A stretch of DNA of 35,389 nucleotides, taken from NCBI GenBank assembly GCA_003249165.1, contig QKJV01000479.1, positions 1 to 35,389 on the forward strand, read 5' to 3'. Each line of letters starts with the position of its first letter. The first letter of the stretch is position 1. The notes beneath the pieces are model-generated. The model saw nothing but the letters and a program-made list of their open reading frames with translations. It made no database searches and was not told where the DNA came from. This document shows, piece after piece, positions 33,469 to 35,389 of the stretch. The DNA comes from Desulfobulbaceae bacterium (GTDB taxonomy: Bacteria > Desulfobacterota > Desulfobulbia > Desulfobulbales > SURF-16). The translations under genes and the position numbers were made by a program.

Positions 33469-34130
33469 ATTTGAGCTAACCATTTTGCCAAATCAGAATC
33501 TTCGATAAGCTGCAAGTCTTCCGGACGATCAATATCACCAAATATCGGTAACGCAACCCATGTTTTTTTTTTCTGCGTTACCTTTTCAAGAGTTTGCTTC
33601 AATACCTTTTCCGTACCCCAATCGATATCACTAAATAATTCTCTATGAGCATCTTTGAAACCGATTAAGTAGTAACCTCCATCTAATGTTGGACCGATCA
33701 CAATATCTGAATAATCCAAAAAGTTAAAAGCTTTGCATACGATTTTTTTATTTAGGAATGGACAATCTGTCCCGATTATGATGATTTTTTTGTTATCCGG
33801 TCTAAACTTTTTTGAAACCGCATTATAAAGTTTATCGCCTATTGAGCCTGTTATTTGCTGATACGTTTCGAATGATTTTGGTACCCATTCTTCAATTTTT
33901 TTTCGGTTACCGCCAGAATAATGTATTTCGATGCTTATTTTTTTACCTATAGATAATTCCTTACATTCTTGAAAAATTTTTTCAGCCATTTTTCGATGTA
34001 ATAATGCTGCATTTTCAACCCCTAAAAAGGGAATGAGTCTTGTTTTTGTCACTCCTGCTTCGGGAAAACGGGTAAAAATTATGATGCAATTTTTCCCTGA
34101 TTCGTATTGTTTAGTTTCGGTAATTTTCAT
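33465..34130 (-). CDS. TIGR04282/DUF2064-family glycosyltransferase-like protein
   Basis: A GT-A-like/nucleotidyltransferase-like protein of 221 aa. IIIFTRFPEAGVTKTRLIPFLG (about 15-36) is the family opening resembling MobA/CofC nucleotide-binding loops; IIIIGTDCPFL (about 117-127), VIGPTLDGGYYLIGF and the D-x-W-G-T segment (DIDWGTEKVL) follow. The function of the family is not established; it commonly sits with TIGR04283-type transferases, as here, where the two genes overlap by 4 nt. Known arsenosugar-type contexts also include radical-SAM and methyltransferase partners, none of which are in the window. It diverges from the UPF0280 gene over 32 nt; there is no SD. Confidence 0.87.
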   Translation of the reverse strand: MKITETKQYESGKNCIIIFTRFPEAGVTKTRLIPFLGVENAALLHRKMAEKIFQECKELSIGKKISIEIHYSGGNRKKIEEWVPKSFETYQQITGSIGDKLYNAVSKKFRPDNKKIIIIGTDCPFLNKKIVCKAFNFLDYSDIVIGPTLDGGYYLIGFKDAHRELFSDIDWGTEKVLKQTLEKVTQKKKTWVALPIFGDIDRPEDLQLIEDSDLAKWLAQI

Positions 34131-34162
34131 TTTTTTATTTTTAATTTATTTAAATAACTTTT

Positions 34163-34930
34163 ATGCCTCCATCCAAAAAGAAGCCTAACCCAATTTCCTA
34201 TAAAGATCGTAATTATAGAGGCCAGATTATTTCATCTGGTTTGAAATCTTCACGGGTCACCGTCAAGGAGACAGATTTGCTTATCCTAGCCGACACCGAT
34301 GTTACCGAGCAAGCTGTTCACCTCGTTATGGAGTTTCGCAGTCAGCTTGAAGCTTATGCTTACGCACATCCTCTTTTTTTTAGATCACTGCTGCCCCTCG
34401 ATTTTGATCCTTTGGCGCCTCCTATAGTTAAAGAAATGCTTAGAGCTTCCCGTTTTGCTGGAGTCGGGCCCATGGCTGCCGTTGCTGGAGCTATCGCTGA
34501 GATGGTTGGTCGGCAATTACTCAAAATTGCCACGGCAGAGATAATTGTCGAAAACGGCGGTGATATTTTCATGTATCGCAATCAGGACTGTATAGCTGCT
34601 ATTTTTTCAGGTGTATCACCTTTTAGCAACAAAATAGGGATTAAGATAAAACAGTCATTTATGCCACTGGGGGTATGTACTTCTTCTGGGACGGTTGGCC
34701 ATTCATTAAGTTTTGGAACAGCAGATTCAGTTACTGTTCTTGCAACTTCAGTTTCGTTGGCCGATGCGGCAGCTACTCGTTTGGGAAACGAGTTAAAAAC
34801 AGATAAGGATATAAATCATGTGCTAACACTCGCACGGCAATTACCCCATCTGGCCGGTGTTGTCGTTGTTAAAGATAGCCGCATGGGGGTTTGGGGCGCA
34901 ATTGAGCTTTTGCCCCTGAAAGGTTCGTGA
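34163..34930 (+). CDS. UPF0280 / ApbE-like family protein
   Basis: A 255-aa protein matching UPF0280, which is structurally related to the FAD-processing ApbE/flavin-transferase fold; its activity is not established. Visible blocks: ASRFAGVGPMAAVAGAIAEMVG (about 96-117), IIVENGGDIFM (about 129-139), and GVCTSSGTVGHSLSFGTADSVTVLATSVSLADAAATRLGN (about 172-212). There is no signal peptide, so it is probably cytosolic. It has no SD, and the ATG lies 5 nt past the palindrome TTATTTAAATAA. It converges with the yrfG-like gene (12-nt gap). Confidence 0.9.
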   Translation: MPPSKKKPNPISYKDRNYRGQIISSGLKSSRVTVKETDLLILADTDVTEQAVHLVMEFRSQLEAYAYAHPLFFRSLLPLDFDPLAPPIVKEMLRASRFAGVGPMAAVAGAIAEMVGRQLLKIATAEIIVENGGDIFMYRNQDCIAAIFSGVSPFSNKIGIKIKQSFMPLGVCTSSGTVGHSLSFGTADSVTVLATSVSLADAAATRLGNELKTDKDINHVLTLARQLPHLAGVVVVKDSRMGVWGAIELLPLKGS

Positions 34931-34942
34931 CTTTATCATTAA

Positions 34943-35389
34943 TTATCCAGGATTTTCTGTTATCAGTTCTTTAAAAAATATGATCGATGGATAATTCTTT
35001 GAATATACAACAGGTTTTTGGCTACTTGATTTTGCGACGAAAATTAAATTTGTTATGCCATATTCTTCAGCGCTTGCTAGGACTTGTTCATTATCATCCA
35101 CGAGCAGCGATTTATTTTTGTCGAAGGTAATTATTTGAGCGAGATTTTCCCAGAATTTCGGGTCTTCTTTCGCGATACCAATTTCTTCGGAACAAATTAT
35201 TTTATCGAAGAATCTTTCGATATCGGTGTTTGCCATTTTAATTGCCAATGTTTTACTGTGCGCATTTGTTACTAAATATATTTTTTTACGTAGTGTTTTA
35301 CAAAATTTCAAAAAATCAACTACATACGGGTGTACCTGTATGAGATGGTTCATTTTGGTTTTCATGCCTGCAATATCCAAACCTAGCTC
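34943..35389 (-). CDS. yrfG: YrfG-like HAD nucleotidase, 5' end beyond the window
   Basis: The frame is open to the window edge, so only the C-terminal 148 codons are seen; the N-terminal nucleophile D-x-D motif of the HAD fold is outside. The visible part aligns well with my memory of E. coli YrfG, a GMP/IMP nucleotidase: LGLDIAGM, LVTNAHSKTLAIKM (Thr/Ser motif II), IGIAKEDPKFW (motif III Lys) and LLVDDNEQVLASAEEYGI (motif IV Asp pair). The ORF-track start at 35380 is a TTG artefact of the window end, not a real start. Confidence 0.85.
   Translation of the reverse strand, partial: ELGLDIAGMKTKMNHLIQVHPYVVDFLKFCKTLRKKIYLVTNAHSKTLAIKMANTDIERFFDKIICSEEIGIAKEDPKFWENLAQIITFDKNKSLLVDDNEQVLASAEEYGITNLIFVAKSSSQKPVVYSKNYPSIIFFKELITENPG

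Noticed and set aside
32758-34130. Arsenosugar biosynthesis cluster, suggested by the TIGR04282/TIGR04283-like pair
   Set aside because: No radical-SAM ArsS-like or arsenite methyltransferase gene is present; the pair alone does not define the pathway.

Overview
The window is a 35.4-kb stretch of bacterial chromosome, almost entirely protein-coding, with two tRNA genes and no visible mobile element, CRISPR array or rRNA. The gene families (split GatCAB amidotransferase, an RdgC-like protein with a companion gene, a PPDK-like giant protein, a LysR regulator of the type seen in anaerobic sulfur and selenium metabolisers, UPF0280, paired TIGR04282/TIGR04283-type transferases) suggest a Desulfobacterota member (former Deltaproteobacteria), plausibly close to Desulfobulbales. 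This placement rests on recalled family resemblance only; no database search was run.

Layout. (1) 1-400: tRNA-Lys(TTT) and tRNA-Glu(TTC) on the minus strand with a clear promoter and a rho-independent terminator. (2) 571-5202, plus strand: rdgC-like gene, a conserved companion of unknown function, gatB, radC and hemW. (3) 5215-17595, minus strand: a compact eight-gene run read aroK > aroC > glgA > TPR-like unknown > gapA > 1422-residue PPDK-like protein > GspE/PilB-type ATPase > HDOD protein. Most junctions overlap or nearly touch, so shikimate synthesis, glycogen synthesis and glycolysis are probably co-transcribed with two putative signalling or motor proteins. (4) 17596-19318, plus strand: a 2-Cys peroxiredoxin with a terminator, then rdgB. 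(5) 19338-28482, minus strand: rnr > trmJ > 5-formyl-THF cyclo-ligase > histone-deacetylase-like > gatC > gatA > cmk > pilZ > lysR. (6) 28609-35389: visibly AT-rich, with mixed strands: a long RSH (SpoT/Rel) protein, a Crp/Fnr regulator overlapping a phosphopantetheinyl transferase gene, cvpA, two sugar/nucleotidyl-transferase-like genes, a UPF0280 gene and a 5'-truncated yrfG-like nucleotidase.

How the genes work together. GatA, GatB and GatC together make the tRNA-dependent amidotransferase, although gatB lies about 18 kb from gatCA. The RSH protein keeps the (p)ppGpp hydrolase residues but has lost both acidic catalytic residues of the synthetase domain, so it is predicted to be hydrolase-only. 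The PPDK-like protein has the ATP-grasp and phospho-histidine domains but no PEP/pyruvate barrel; a long helical N-terminus is present instead, so its phosphoryl acceptor is unknown. The PilB-type ATPase has MshEN-like N-terminal repeats and a separate PilZ protein is encoded at 20.5 kb, so c-di-GMP input is possible.

The observations I rate highest are the synthetase-dead RSH, the PPDK-like giant inside a central-metabolism operon, predicted leaderless starts of aroK and gatB, and a 13-nt element shared by the regions upstream of lysR and between aroK and the peroxiredoxin gene.
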